A stretch of 64,000 bases of DNA from Fallopia convolvulus (GCA_964016875.1 OZ024737.1:37883683-37947682); one strand, 5' to 3'. Shown: positions 23,555 to 36,079, counted from the first letter of the stretch. Notes: generated by a model from the letters alone, not told the origin. Numbers and translations are program-made.

Positions 23555-24169
23555 TAAGTTGCTTCAACTTTCACCCTATGAAGATCACTTGAAGTGTTCC
23601 ATCAAGCAACAATCAAGATTTTCTACTTGCTCATCCTTCAGTATAAATCAAAGCAGTTTTTCTTTTCTTGTTCAAGACACGTATGATTTCCGGATTCACA
23701 ATCTTTATAAGCTGTCTTTGTTATGCAGTTTTGAATCTTTACACCTTCACATTTGCTTTTTTAAACGGTGGCTTTCAAGGTTGAATAGTATAGTAAGTTG
23801 CGATTGAATGTGAAAACATACAAGTTGTGTTTGAAATATGAAGTGCATGGGTTTTTTTGTCTCTCTTTGGAATGAAGGGAAAAGAACAAAAGATTGAAGT
23901 GAATGTATTTTTTTTTTCATTTTTATCTGGAATGGGTGAATGGCTGTTAAGTTACTCTATTGAAATGAATGGTTTTGCTGATTTTATTTTTTTGGTAGAA
24001 GGGTTTTACTGATTATTTGAATATGAAGTATATATGATCGTCGATTCAAATGCGACTAGAGATCGAACCATGTCAAATTGGATTCATCCTGGCCCTTTTA
24101 TGCTCTGTCTCTGATAGGATATGCAAGTTTGTTATTAAAACATGTGCTTAGCACGTGAGTCGAGAGTTA
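23555..24169. other. Patellin 3' UTR and spacer
   Basis: The first few hundred bases are probably 3' UTR. The remainder is AT-rich up to the copia remnant. No gene seen. Confidence 0.5.
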
Positions 24170-26304
24170 GTTGTAGTTGTTGGCTTGTGTTAGAAGCTCA
24201 GCTAAGCTCGAGCACAAGTACTCCGTACCTGGACATGTAAATTCAGTTGAAGCTTTACTCAATACACATATTTTCTCTCTTCTTTCTTTCTTTCTAAATC
24301 AACATGGTATATTGGTATCAAATAGGGATTTTCGAACGATTCCGCGTTCCTTTGATGTCGGACGATTCTCAATCGCTTCGTTCCTCTGGTTCTCCGGCCG
24401 TGGATTCGACGAATCCGTTGTATCTCCATCTGTCCGATCATCCTGCATTAATTTTGGTTTCCAAATCATTCGATAGATAAAACTTCGGCGATTGAAAAAC
24501 GTTCGATGCGTCATGCTCTTTTTGCCAAGAACAAGTGGACTTTCCTCACCGGCATTACCGCAAAACCTGTCGTCGGTCACGCCGATCTTCCTCACTGGGA
24601 ACGGTGTAATGACATGGTGGTTTCTTGGATTCTAAATTGCTTATCTTTTGAGATCTAGAGTTCCATCAACTATACTGATCTTGCTAAGGATGTGTGGGAC
24701 GAATTATGAAGAAAACCAGAAACTTCTCCCTTTTTTATGGGATTGAATGACAAATATCTTGCTACTTGGGGAAACATCCTAATGATGAAGCCTCCTCCGA
24801 GTTTGAGCACTACCTATGGCATTCTTCTTCAAGAGGTTGCAAAGATCAGTTCACACTTCTTCATCTATTCTTGCTGATTCTTCTTTGATGCATGTTCATT
24901 CTCGGTTTGAGAAACAAACTTTTGGATCTTCTAAGAATGAAAAACATTTTTGCACTAATTGCAAAAAGACAAATCATAACCTTGACCATTGTTACTTTCT
25001 CATCGGCTTCCCAGAGAATTACAAGTCCAAATCAAAGAAATGAAGTGGCAAGCCTAATTATTATGTCAAGAACTTTGTTGGCCAAGCTGAGTGTGGATCT
25101 TCCTCTACTTCGCAACAGTCCTCTCCAGTCATTACTCAAGAACAGTATAATTGATTGCTGAGTTTGATTTCACACAAGTGAAGTCCTAAAAGTGTCTTTG
25201 ATTATCAAGAATTTGTTGCTTTTGCTGGTAAAGTTCTCACTACCTTTTCTAATACTTCATGGATATTAGATACTGGTGCTTCTAAATTCTAATCATATGT
25301 GTGGGAATATATCATTACTACATGATATCTCTTATATCAATCGTGTCTTGACTGTCACTTTACCAATTGGACATGTTGTCAGTGTTAATAAGTTGGGTAA
25401 AGCTCAATTATCTGGGAATTTGCTTCTTTGTGATGTTTTGTTTGTTCCAGATTTCACTTGCAATCTTATTTCCATTGCCAAAGTGGTGTCTGATAAGCAT
25501 TGTTAGATTCTTTTCTCACATGACAAGTGTGCATTATAGGATTCAATCTCCAGGAGGAGTTTGATGATTGGTAAAGTAAAATCAAGGACTCTACATTCTT
25601 CAAGATTTGGTGAATGCTAAGTCTGATTTACAGTCTAATTCTAGTAACTCTGTTGATATTGTTGACTCTAGAAATTCTAATCTTATTGTTTCACAATCTG
25701 TTGATGTTTCATATGATGTTCTACATGCTCATTTTGGTAATCCACATTTTTCTAAGCTCAAGTATTTGACATGTGTTGACTTAGATCATATTAATGAACA
25801 TTCTCCAGGTACTATTTGTGCCAAGGCTAGAATGCAACTCATTCCTTTTCCATCTAGTTCTATTACTACATCTAAGCCTTTTCAGCTTATACACATGTAT
25901 GGGGCCCTTATCATCAATCAACTTACAATGGTTTGAAATTCTTTTTCACCATAGTAGATGACTACTCTCGCAACACTTGGATTCATCTTCTTACAACCAA
26001 AGGGAATGCATTCAGTTTTATTTAATCCTTCATTGCTTTCCTATAAAGTACAGTGCATAAAAACAGATCATGCCCTTGAACTGGCTCAGGCAAGACAGCT
26101 AGAGATTATTTGGCCTCTTTGTGTATCCTTGCAAACCAGTTGCACTACAACTCAACAACAAAACGGCGTTGTTGAATGCAAACATAAGCATATCTTGGAG
26201 GTTACTAGAGCTCTTTTATTTCACTCTCATTTGACATCCAAAATTTGGGGTGATCCAGTCTTGACAGCAGTTCATATCATCACTTGTAAAAAATCAAAAT
26301 AAGA
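24170..26304 (+). pseudogene. Decayed Ty1/copia retrotransposon (gag to integrase), truncated
   Basis: Near 24310-24325 a TTGGTATCAAA sequence resembles a tRNA-Met primer-binding site, so the DNA before it is probably the end of a 5' LTR. Downstream, in broken frames: a gag zinc knuckle (CTNCKKTNHNLDHCY, about 24950-25010), a protease-type D-T-G-A start near 25270, and integrase pieces (HAHFGNPHFSKL about 25730; DDYSRNTWIH about 25950; QNGVVECKHKHILE about 26160). Reverse transcriptase, RNase H and a 3' LTR are absent: it stops in the integrase near 26304. Many stops and frameshifts; not functional. Confidence 0.75.
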
Positions 26305-26366
26305 AAAGTAAACCTCTCTTGTATACAAAAATAATATCGACAAAAAGATATACCACCTCTCACTCG

Positions 26367-26590
26367 CATTTACCTATTTGCATTGGCTCAGACTCGCAAA
26401 AGTGTAACTTGAGGAACTGGTTTAGTTGACACTTGGACAATACGACGAGGCAAGCCCACTATAGAGAAAAACCATTAGGCAAATAGCTCTGCTACCATAT
26501 TAGCCCAATGATATTCTATCTAAAATGATACCATATTTACCTATTTGCATTGGCTTAGATCCGCAAGTGCAACTTGAGAAAATGGTTCAG
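26367..26590. repeat. Direct repeat of about 58 bp between the copia remnant and the LEA gene
   Basis: Copies at 26367-26424 and 26533-26590 share TTTACCTATTTGCATTGGCT and an AACTTGAG-GGTT ending with several mismatches. The rest of 26305-26937 is spacer and probable 3' UTR of the LEA-type gene. Confidence 0.75.
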
Positions 26591-26937
26591 CAATCCACTA
26601 GTCAAATATAATCCCAACTTTCAGTCCAATTTAATCCAAAACTTTCAAATCTGGGCTGTATATTCTAACAATATTATAGCATGACTGCCCCACACGGGAA
26701 GGAGGAATTGTGAGGCAAGGGTAATGCAAGCACAGAATGTGCATTAACTGTTAAGTAGAACTAAACAAACATTTTCATTACAAAACAATATCCACTTTTG
26801 TTGATGACACAAACACTACCTAATGAACCAAACTACATTACATCTATATTGCTTTCCCCCAACCTAACATCAAACCTGAATATCTACAAAACAAAACCTC
26901 TGTTCAAGCTTTGATCTAGCAAGCGGAAATTCTACCA

Positions 26938-28972
26938 TTAGACACAAAGACGTTGGCTTAGATACACAAGGTGCCAAGTGAGACCCATAAGGGTCATCAC
27001 ATTCAACAAAGATGAGTACGAGTTCAGCTTCTTCAGTCTCTTGTTCAATCTCTCCATTTTCGACTTCGCCTCACCTCCGTCCTCTCTCCTTTGTGTCGTG
27101 GTGGTGGTGGTGGCGGCGGCAGCGGTAGTCAACGGGGTTTCTGTATGGTCAACAAGCCTGGTGGCCTGAACGGAGACTCCTCGGCCTTCTTCCTTCTCTA
27201 TCTTCATCCTTTCATACATTACCTGCCCATAACAATACCACATCGATCACATTCACAAGCTAATAAGATCAACTAATTAATATACTAATAAAGTTTAGAA
27301 TTATATAGATCAACTACTTAGTAGCTAGCTTAAGCTAATACTAATGGAAGGTATGTAGCATAGGCCAAAGTTCACAATTATATCTAGTAACTTAAGCTAT
27401 ATTGACAATGGAAGGTTCGGAATCAGCTCGTTTCGCATTTTATGCTCAAGATAGCTCATGTCTTAACTAAGATAGCTCATGTCTTAACTAATTCGATCTT
27501 TATTTGAGTGAATATTTTTACTATACCTTAGTAGCCCGGGGCTCCAAGTAGAGCAGATTGACCAACACGAGAGCGATCGAACCAACAAGATTATACGCCT
27601 GCAATCTCCATGCCACACTCGAACCCTCGGGTCGCCGACTCCGTCCGAGCAAATGGCCCAACAAAGCAAGCCCAACAGAAGAAGCCAAGGCCTTGAAGTA
27701 CACAGGGTAAACCCTGCTCTGCACCACACCGAATTGCTGCCTAGGGAGCGACTTAGCCAACAAGTGACTCATCGCAAACGTCACCCACGTGGCCGTCCCG
27801 TACGCCATGGAAAACCCAAGAAGATGAATCAAGCCCATCAATGACTTGAAAAACTCCTTGGGAATTAGGTACGAAACGGCGTCGTACAACACCTCTTTGC
27901 CTCTCCTGGCTATATCCGACATCTCCTTGGTTGTTTCCTTGCCCTTTCTCTTCGCCGTCTCAGCTGCTTCCCCAGCTTTGTCAATGGTGGCTTTGCCCTT
28001 TTGCTTCAACTCTTCTGCGGAATCTTTTGCTCTTGAAACTGTTTCTTCTGCTTTGTGAAATGTAGCTTTGCCCTTTTGCTTCAAATCTTGGGCTGTGTCT
28101 TCGGTGGCTTCTTTTGCTCTTGAAACGCTGCGTTTCACCTTGTCAGTCCCTTGCTCCGCTGCGTGTGTGGCCTTTGAAGACGCCTCTTTAGCTTTGTAGA
28201 CGACTGAATCGACGGTCTCCTTTGCGCCTTCTTCCACCTCGTGAGCTGTATCGCTAACCTTTTATTCAAAGATATTAATTTTTAGTACACATATTGTAAC
28301 ATAATTTTATTTTAGGAATTTGAGTTACACACAAAATCAACTGGAAATTTTATAAATTTTACAAGACAACATACAACCAAGTTTGAAAAAACTAAATAAA
28401 CCCTACTACCATTCAAAGTTTGATTAATTTGTCCTATAAGTGACAATAAATGACAATATTCAACTGGTATAGTTCTATAGTCACAGCAGTATAGAACTAA
28501 CAACGTTAGGGTGAATTTCTACCACCAAAAAAAAAAAAAAAAACTTTAGGGTGGATTAATTTATATATAATACCTTGTCTTTGGCTTTGTAAATAGCTCC
28601 AGAAATCTTGTGCTTACACTTGCCAAAAGCGTCACAAATCAACTCGCCGGGCCCCCATCCATGCACCTCCTCGTGGCCCACCGCTTCCATGGCGGCCTTC
28701 TTGGCGTCCTGAGCCACCCCTGCCACCGCCGCCGCAGCGGACGACAGCTGCTCCTCTAAGGATGATGCCGTAAGCGGTGGAGAGATGGAGACTTTGGTGT
28801 TGCCTTGCCCGGCGTTGTCGTCGGCGTACTCCACCACCACCGCCCTGTGCCCTCCTTTCGTTATCACCTGCTCTCCTCCTCCGGCGGCGCCGCCGGCTTG
28901 TGGGGTCGGAGACCAAATCCCGGCGAAGGCCATGGAAGCGAGCATCAAGCTTATTGCTATCGCATTCATCAT
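26938..28972 (-). CDS. LEA-repeat protein with TMEM205/DUF4149 membrane domain
   Basis: Three exons: 28972-28574, 28258-27527, 27222-26938; 471 residues. Seen: a hydrophobic N-terminal signal-type segment (MMNAIAISLMLASMAFAGIW); a Cys-containing linker; LEA_4-type Lys/Ala/Glu repeats from about 134 to 250, with internal duplication of ELKQKGKAT-like units; then a hydrophobic domain with about four membrane segments (about 275-390, SLMGLIHLLGF through YNLVGSIALVLVNLLYLEPRATK) matching the TMEM205 family; and a charged tail with a Thr/Ala run. It resembles Arabidopsis At1g72100. LEA proteins accumulate in seeds and under dehydration; the upstream ACGT cluster agrees. An A-tailed stub lies in intron 1. 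A second Met follows the first directly. Confidence 0.88.
28505..28557 (+). mobile_element. Tiny retro-insertion stub in LEA gene intron 1
   Basis: Imperfect 13-bp repeats (GTTAGGGTGAATT 28505-28517, TTTAGGGTGGATT 28545-28557) flank TCTACCACC plus a 17-A tract. The insert resembles the LINE tail at 41532 (TTCTACC plus As). Confidence 0.5.
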
Positions 28973-29118
28973 CTTTTTTGTCTTCGTTTGAGTTTGCTGT
29001 GGATTTCAATTTGTCTTCCGAGAGATTATAATTGGCTGTTTGACTTGGAGCAGAATGTATATGGTGGTGTTGTTTCGGCTGGTCGGTAGAAGAGGCTTTT
29101 CCGGGACACAGGAGAGAA

Positions 29119-29184
29119 TGACACGTGTATACAGGTGGTGACACGTATATCATGTCTTGCCACGTGGGGACTTCACGTGTCTTG
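29119..29184 (-). promoter_or_regulatory. ACGT-core cluster (ABRE/G-box) upstream of the LEA gene
   Basis: Four ACGT cores within 65 bp, about 150-210 bp upstream of the start codon: TGACACGTGT, TGACACGTAT, GCCACGTGGG and TTCACGTGTC. On the gene's strand two read as ACGTGTC, the classic ABA-response element, and one as a perfect CCACGTGG G-box. Clustered ABREs usually mean ABA/dehydration control through bZIP factors. Confidence 0.7.
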
Positions 29185-30842
29185 TTTCACTTTTAAGATA
29201 TGGATGGAACTAGCTTTACTAGCCTAGTGTGTAAACTGAGGAAGAAGAGTGTTTCCTGGGTTTTCTATCTTCTGTACCGATGGGCCTGGGCCAAATTTGT
29301 GGTCCATTAAGAATTTGGTCTGGTTTAGCCCATAAAACACGTTGAGTTAATTTGACTCCATACCCCTTTACCCATTTTCAAGGCAGTAGTTATTCTTGTT
29401 CTGAATTAATGCTCAAGCAATTAGGATTTCATGAAAATACTATGAGATTTTTTTTTTCTATTTTTACAGGCACTGTTCTTAACTAAAAAAAAATTATATT
29501 TTTGAATTGAGGTATGTGTTTGTCAATATTTGTCAATTGGTTTGGATCGAGTGATTTTGGATTCGGTCATTTCGGGTTCAAGTTTGAGTCATTACAAGTC
29601 ATGGGTCAATCGACCAGGTTGTTGTGGGTTTGCGAACGGATCGGATTGATCAGCGGTCAATTACATAGATTTTTTTAAGATTAGTAAAATAGTATATTTA
29701 ATAATAAAATATTACTTTTTAGGTATTTTAATACTACAATATATTATAATTTTTAATTAAAATGTACATTTTTTAAATATACTAAATCACTTAACCAACC
29801 GGGTTTCGGGTTTTGAATCAACCGGATTTGGTTCATTTTTGAGTTAGCGAGCTTAAATTTACAGATTACGTTTTAACTCTAAATTTTTTGATCGAGTTAA
29901 ATTGTTGAGTTCGGTCAAATTTCGACAACTCTACTCGACACCGATGGCATATTTAACAATTTCGGTGTAATGTGTGGCTAGTCAAATACAAGTTTCATTT
30001 CATACATCATGTTAAATTCACCCTCTTTCTGATTATTAAACCTACACAATTAGATCAGCTTATATTTTTTAAATTTTAAATTATAGTCAAGTTTTTTTGG
30101 TTAAACAATACAAATATACAATGGACGACCCATTCCTGTGTATGAAAATTATTTTATAATATACTTTTAATTGGACACTAGAATATTCTTAAAAAATGTC
30201 AAATGCTCCAAATAATTATCTTCTTTTTTCTTTTGCTTTCGTAAATTGCTAGCTTTGTTTTCTGGTCAGTAACAACTACTCCGTTGCGTTTTGTAGCAAG
30301 TTGTATACAGTTCATTTTTTTAGGCCAAAACGGTGCATGCAGACTATGTATGTGTACGAACGTTAGTTATCACTTGATTTAACGGCACGGCTACGTATCC
30401 TAATGACATTTCTTTTAATGATTCATAAAGTACGTTGTACTCATCTATACGCACGTATACTATGCACTAAAGATCGATATCTACATGAATATGTTTATAT
30501 GCATGAGTAGAAATAACACACAAATTAAACACATTATCCTATTTTATAATTTTCATATTACACTGGCTTTATGACTCATACATATATATAGTCTGCTCCT
30601 TAATTCACAAGGTCCACTATATAATCAATATAGAGTGAACACGCCCATCGATCTTATTTAAGAAAATACAAATTAAGTACGTGGCTAAATGGAGGGTACA
30701 CAATATATGATCGATCGCGTTCTGACTGGATTAATTTAGATCCGTTCAAATTTCCAAAATAACACATTAAAATATATCATTTTTAATATAAAATAATATA
30801 TTTTAATGCATTATTTTAAAAATCAAACAGATTCTTAAGTAA
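29185..30842. other. Intergenic AT-rich region with a dispersed repeat
   Basis: No gene seen. About 29515-29940 is rich in GGGTTTCGGGTTTT and GGATTCGGTCATTTCGGG words and resembles about 45045-45395 elsewhere in the window (GTCAATTGG start, GAATTTGGTTCG-like phrases), so both are probably copies of one repeat family. The right side is the Pin-II 3' region. Confidence 0.4.
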
Positions 30843-31225
30843 TTAATCACACTGAATCTCTTCTCCGTTCTGGAGGTGGAGGGTGCACCCTGCGGGCGCA
30901 AGGCAGCAGTTGCACACCGGATCGAGCTGGTAGTTGCCCGAGCTCGGACACGTCATGTAATCCACGTCGTAGCATATTTGTATGCATACCTCCGGTGGCG
31001 GCGGTTCCACTGCGTTTGCCACCCCGGGACTTTCCACCAAAAGCATTCCTGGTAATTCGATCATGATTCATGGTTATAACTGTTGGAAATTATAACGGAT
31101 CGATTTTCAATTAATCCAAATATCGATCAGTGAATTGACTTTTGTACCAAATAGAGAGGGAAACAAGAAAAATGCTTACCAAGTATTAAGACAAGTACCA
31201 CGCCTGTAAATTGCCTAGAGGCCAT
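30843..31225 (-). CDS. Potato inhibitor II (Pin-II, I20) type serine protease inhibitor, single domain
   Basis: Secreted inhibitor of serine proteases, typically wound- or insect-induced. Exons 31225-31180 and 31048-30843; the intron interrupts the signal-peptide region, as is usual for the family. 83 residues: hydrophobic signal peptide (about 1-28), Pro run, then one eight-cysteine domain with Cys37, 41, 49, 61, 63, 64, 70, 82 and the diagnostic CNCC plus GC spacing. By alignment with the tomato/potato reactive loop (C-x-P1-P1'-C), P1 is Gln39 and P1' Ile40, where Arg, Lys or Leu is usual; specificity may differ or activity be lost. TATA box at 31314-31321. By content and position it corresponds to At1g72060. 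Confidence 0.88.
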
Positions 31226-31313
31226 GTGGGGATTCCTTGGTTAATTGATCGAATGTGTCAAGATTCTTCTTATTAGCCACCAGGAATACAAAGTGGAGGA
31301 GTTTTTGGAGGCC

Positions 31314-31384
31314 TATTTATAGTCGTATGAAACTTAAGATAAGGGTCAAACTTTTTTTGGGGAGTATTTGTCAACGTCTTTGAC
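31314..31384 (-). promoter_or_regulatory. Pin-II promoter: TATA box and W-box cores
   Basis: TATAAATA on the gene's strand at 31321-31314, about 90 bp upstream of the start codon. Further up are three TTGAC W-box cores: 31345-31349 (gene strand, TTTGACCC), 31370-31374 (gene strand) and 31380-31384 (opposite strand). W-boxes bind WRKY factors and would fit wound or pathogen induction; the site call is motif-based only. Confidence 0.5.
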
Positions 31385-31484
31385 TATTCAACCAAAATCA
31401 AAATTAATCGGGTTGTAGGACTTGTAGCTCGATAATCAACTGCTGACGGATATTTTGATGTTATAATTCGATCAATAAAATAAG

Positions 31485-31862
31485 TGTTATGAAGTCCAAA
31501 TTATGAAGTCCAAATTATCATACTACAAGCTATCTATTTACACACACATGTATTACACATATTATGTATGAACAAGTGTATAATGGAGGAAAATTTGTAC
31601 AAGGTGAATTATTCACCTTCTTCACCTCCTTATTTCCATGCATAAATCATGGAGATTTACCAAAGTTTTACCCCACTCTTGGCCTATAAATATGACCATC
31701 ATTCATTGTAAAACTTGCACCAAAGTAGAGTAAGAAATACACTCTCTAAAGTTCTTACTCTCCCTCTCTCTTTTCTAATGATCTAAAAGTTATCATAAAG
31801 TTTGTTTAAGTGTTCTTTCCAAAAGATAAAGTGGTCTTGCTTTCATAAATCTTTTCATAACA
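31485..31862 (+). repeat. 5' LTR of the copia element
   Basis: 378 bp, TGTTATGAAG...CATAACA. It contains an internal near-tandem ATGAAGTCCAAATT at its start and a TATAAATA promoter-like box near 31686, followed by the probable R region. Confidence 0.93.
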
Positions 31863-31915
31863 CGTTATCAGCACGAGTCTCTAATTACCAATTGAGCTTC
31901 ACTAATCACCAAGAA

Positions 31916-34900
31916 AACATGGACTCACATAAAGTGAAATCCGATGGGAAGGAGCAATGTCTTTTGGACAGTGCGACAACACACACCATCTTGAGGAGTA
32001 AAGAATACTTTACCCAATTAAGAGCCTTTGAAGGCAATGTCACTACAATATCCGGTGTGTCAAAACTCATCGAAGGCTCTAGAAGAGCTGTCATTCTACT
32101 CCCAAAGGGAACAAAGCTAGTAATAAATGACGCACTATATTCGAGTAAATCTCGAAGAAATTTGCTAAGCTTTAAGGATGTGCGTCTAAATGGGTTTCAT
32201 ATGGAAACCATGAATGAAAATGGGAAAGAATACTTGTGCATCATAAAACATGAATCTGGCCATAAACAGATTCTCGAAAGGATGCCAACGCAAACCTCCG
32301 GATTATATCATACATACATTTATCCGTTTGAGGTCAATGCAATGTTTAACAAAAGGTCATATGACCAAACTACATTCACATTATGGCATGATCGATTGGG
32401 TCATCCAGGGGCAATAATGATGCACAAAATCATAAAGAGATCACTTGGACATACATTAAAGAACATTAAGGTTCTTCCGTCCAGTGATTTTAATTGCACT
32501 GCTTGCTCACTTGGAAAGCTAATTATCAGGCCTTCTAAAAACAAGATTGCAAGTGAAAATCCTGCATTCTTAGAAAGAATCCAAGGAGATATATGTGGGC
32601 CAATTGCTCCACCATGTGGACCATTCCGATACTTTATGGTGCTAATTGATGCATCTACACGTTGGTCACATGTAAGCCTACTATCAACAAGAAATGTTGC
32701 ATTTGCTAAACTCCTTGCCCAAATAATCCAATTGAGGGCCCAATTTCCGGATTATACAATAAAGAAAATCCGGCTCGATAATGCAGGAGAATTTACATCT
32801 CAAACATTCAATGACTATTGTATGTCAATTGGGCTTGATATAGAGCATCCAGTGGCTCATGTTTACACACAAAATGGTCTCGTTGAATCATTGATAAAGC
32901 GATTGCAATTAATTGCCAGACCATTATTGATGAAATCAAGTTACCACCATCGGCATGGGGACATGCAATATTACATGCAACAACCTTAATTCGATTAAGG
33001 CCAAGTGCAAACCATGAACATTCCCCTATGCAACTTGTGTCCGGTAAGGAGCCAAATATTTCACATCTAAAAATATTTGGATGTGCGGTTTATGTCCCTA
33101 TTGCTCCACCTCAGCGCACAAAGATGGGACCCCAAAGGAGATTGGGAATTTATGTTGGTTTTGAGTCTCCCTCGATAATCAAATATCTTGAACCAACAAC
33201 TGGTGATTTATTTACAGCAAGATTTGCTGATTTCCATTTTGATGAAAATACATTCCCAGCCTTAGGGGGAGAAAAGAAAAATGGGGACCCACATGTGAAA
33301 GAAATCACATGGAATGCAACCGCGTTATCCCATCTTGATCCAAGAACAAAAATGTGTGAACAAGAAGTACAACGGATCATTCATTTGCAAAATGTAGCAA
33401 ATCAGTTACCAGATGCATTTACTGATACACAGAAGGTAACTAAATCACATATACCTGCAGCAAATGCTCCAGCAAGAATTGAAATACCCAATGGATTGTC
33501 AGATGCATCCATCGCAAGCGAGTCTACAACACGCCGAAAGCGTGGTAGACCATTAGGCTCAAAAGATTTGAAACCGAGAAAGGCAAGAAGCCAAAAGGGT
33601 ATAGCAGGAGAAGCCACAATGGATCATGAGAATGATGGTAAAGGCAAAGATATTGAAAATGAGAATACCTCAACAGAGGATGATATTCTAGACAAGAATA
33701 ATGATATCGACAATTTTGAGATTTCCATAAACTATGTGTCCACATGCACACAATGGAACCGAAAAGATGTAATTGTCGATGATATATTTGCATACTCAGT
33801 GGCTAGTAATATTGTAATTGAAGATGATGATTTTGAGCCAAAATCGGTCGATGAATGTCGACGAAGAAATGATTGGCCAAAATGGAAAGAGGCTATTCAG
33901 GCAGAACTAAAATCGCTTGAAAAGCGAGAGGTCTTTGGACCAGTAGTTCGTACACCCAATGGTGTGAAACCAGTCGGCTATAAATGGGTCTTTGTACGTA
34001 AAAGAAATGAGAAAAACGAAACTGTAAGATATAAAGCAAGGCTTGTAGCACAAAGTTTTTTTCTCAGATCCATGGAATTGATTATGAAGAAACATACTCT
34101 CCAGTAGTTGATGCAACTACGTTGAGATTCCTAATTGGACTGACTGTCTTTGAAAGGTTATAAATGCGCCTCATGGATGTCGTTACAGCATATTTATATG
34201 GATCACTTGATACAGACATCTACATGAGAGTCCCCGAAGGACTCAAGCTGCCTGAGGCCAATAATTGTGGACCTCGAGAAATGTTTTCCATAAAATTGAG
34301 GAGGTCATTGTATGGGCTAAAACAATCTGGACGAATGTGGTACAATCGCCTCAGTGAATACCTCATGAAAGAGGGATACAAGAACGACACCGTTTGTCCA
34401 TGTGTTTTCATCAAGCGATCCGAAAAGGGATTCACTATTATCGCAGTTTATGTTGACGATTTAAACATCGTCGGAACTCCAAATGAGCTTCAAGATACTG
34501 CGAAATATTTGATGAAAGAATTCGAGATGAAAGATCTCGGACAAACAAAGCTTTGTCTTGGCTTACAAATTGAGCACTTAAGGGATGGAATCTTTATCCA
34601 TCAGTCTAATTACACCGAGAAAGTTCTTAAGAGATTTTACATGGACAAAGCACACCCTTTGAGCTCTCCAATGGAAGTTCGATCCCTCAATGTAGAAAAG
34701 GATCAATTTCGTCCCCGAGAAGAGGACGAAGAGGATCTTGGTCCTGAGGTACCATATTTAAGTGCAATTGGTGCTTTAATGTACTTAACTAACAATACAA
34801 GACCAGATATTGCTTTTGCAGTAAATTTGTTGTCCAGGTATAGCACTGCACCCACAAGGAGGCATTGGAACGGGATCAAACATGTATTCCGCTTTCTCCG

Positions 34901-35450
34901 AGGCACACATGATCTTGGGTTGTATTATCGTAACCAAAGGGATGCGACCTTAATTGGATATGCAGATGCAGGGTACTTGTCTGACCCACACAAAGCCAAA
35001 TCTCAAAATGGCTATGTGTTCACATACGGAGGCACTGCCATCTCTTGGAGATCAACGAAGCAGACTGTGACTGCCACATCATCAAATCAAGCAGAATTGA
35101 TTGCACTATATGAGGCAGGAAGAGAATGTGTGTCCCTTCGAGCAATGATTCAATTCATCTAGAAAGAAAGTGGAATGAAACCAATGACTGATGATCCAAC
35201 AATATTATATGAGGATAACTCAGCATGCGTTGCTCAGATGAAGAAGGGCTACATCAAAGGAGACCGAACAAAGCACATATCTCCAAAATTCTTCTCCACT
35301 CGTGAATTGGAAGAAGCTGGTGAAGTGGACATCCAACAAATTCGATCAAATGACAATTTGGCTGACTTGTTCACAAAGTCTTTAATCCCCAAGAAATTTG
35401 GAGAACTGGTATCCAGAATTGGAATGTGCAGACTTCGAGACATATGTTGA
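31916..35450 (+). pseudogene. Copia polyprotein remnant: PR-IN-RT-RH, no gag
   Basis: The coding region begins almost directly after the primer site at the protease (LDSATTHTIL, about 31960), so gag and its zinc knuckle are missing. Integrase follows with the HDRLGHPG and CxxC region (about 32390-32510) and the catalytic D...D...E core (about 32590-32900). The frame shifts near 32945. The connecting Asp/Glu-rich region and start of RT (KWVFVRKRNE) run to about 34060, where another shift in a T-run occurs. A stop follows at about 34160, then RT with YVDD (about 34450) and RNase H with the ADLFTKSL ending; a stop interrupts it at 35160-35162. It cannot encode a working polyprotein. Confidence 0.9.
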
Positions 35451-35696
35451 AGTCAGGGGGAGTATCATACGCGCTGCACTCTTTTTCCCTTCGATCAAGT
35501 TTTTTATCCCACTGGGTTTTTCTTGACAAGGTTTTTAATGAGGCAACATCAAGGCGTACAATGGGATCAATGGTTGCACTCTTTTTCCCTTCGTTCAGGT
35601 TTTTATCCCACTCGGTTTTTCTTGACAAGGTTTTTAATGAGGCACCGTCTACCCATATCCTACTCCATGAAAAGAAGGTGAATATTCAAGGGGGAG

Positions 35697-36074
35697 TGTT
35701 ATGAAGTCCAAATTTATGAAGTCCAAATTATCATACTACAAGCTATCTATTTACACACACATGTATTACACATATTATGTATGAACAAGTGTATAATGGA
35801 GGAAAATTTGTACAAGGTGAATTATTCACCTTCTTCACCTCCTTATTTCCATGCATAAATCATGGAGATTTACCAAAGTTTTACCCCACTCTTGGCCTAT
35901 AAATATGGCCATCATCCATTGTAAAACTTGCACCAAAGTAGAGTAAGAAATACACTCTCTAAAGTTCTTACTCTCCCTCTCTTTTTTCTAATGATCTAAA
36001 AATTATCATAAAGTTTGTTTAAGTGTTTTTTCCAAAAGATAAAGTGATCTTACTTTTATAATCATTTCATAACA
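35697..36074 (+). repeat. 3' LTR of the copia element
   Basis: 378 bp, preceded by the polypurine tract and followed by the ATAAG target duplication. Nearly identical to the 5' LTR; differences cluster in the last 60 bp. Confidence 0.93.
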
Positions 36075-36079
36075 ATAAG

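Larger units (their letters stand above)
31485..36074 (+). mobile_element. Ty1/copia LTR retrotransposon, gag-less, complete ends
   Basis: Bounded by 378-bp LTRs (31485-31862 and 35697-36074) beginning TGTTATGAAG and ending CATAACA, and by a perfect 5-bp target duplication ATAAG (31480-31484, 36075-36079). A primer-binding-site-like TTATCAGCACGA follows the left LTR, and a polypurine tract AAGGGGGAG precedes the right LTR. The order protease, integrase, reverse transcriptase, RNase H makes it copia. A two-copy 100-bp repeat lies in the 3' untranslated part (35475 and 35575), a feature of several plant copia lineages. The LTRs differ at about a dozen positions, so the insertion is fairly recent but not new. 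Confidence 0.95.
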
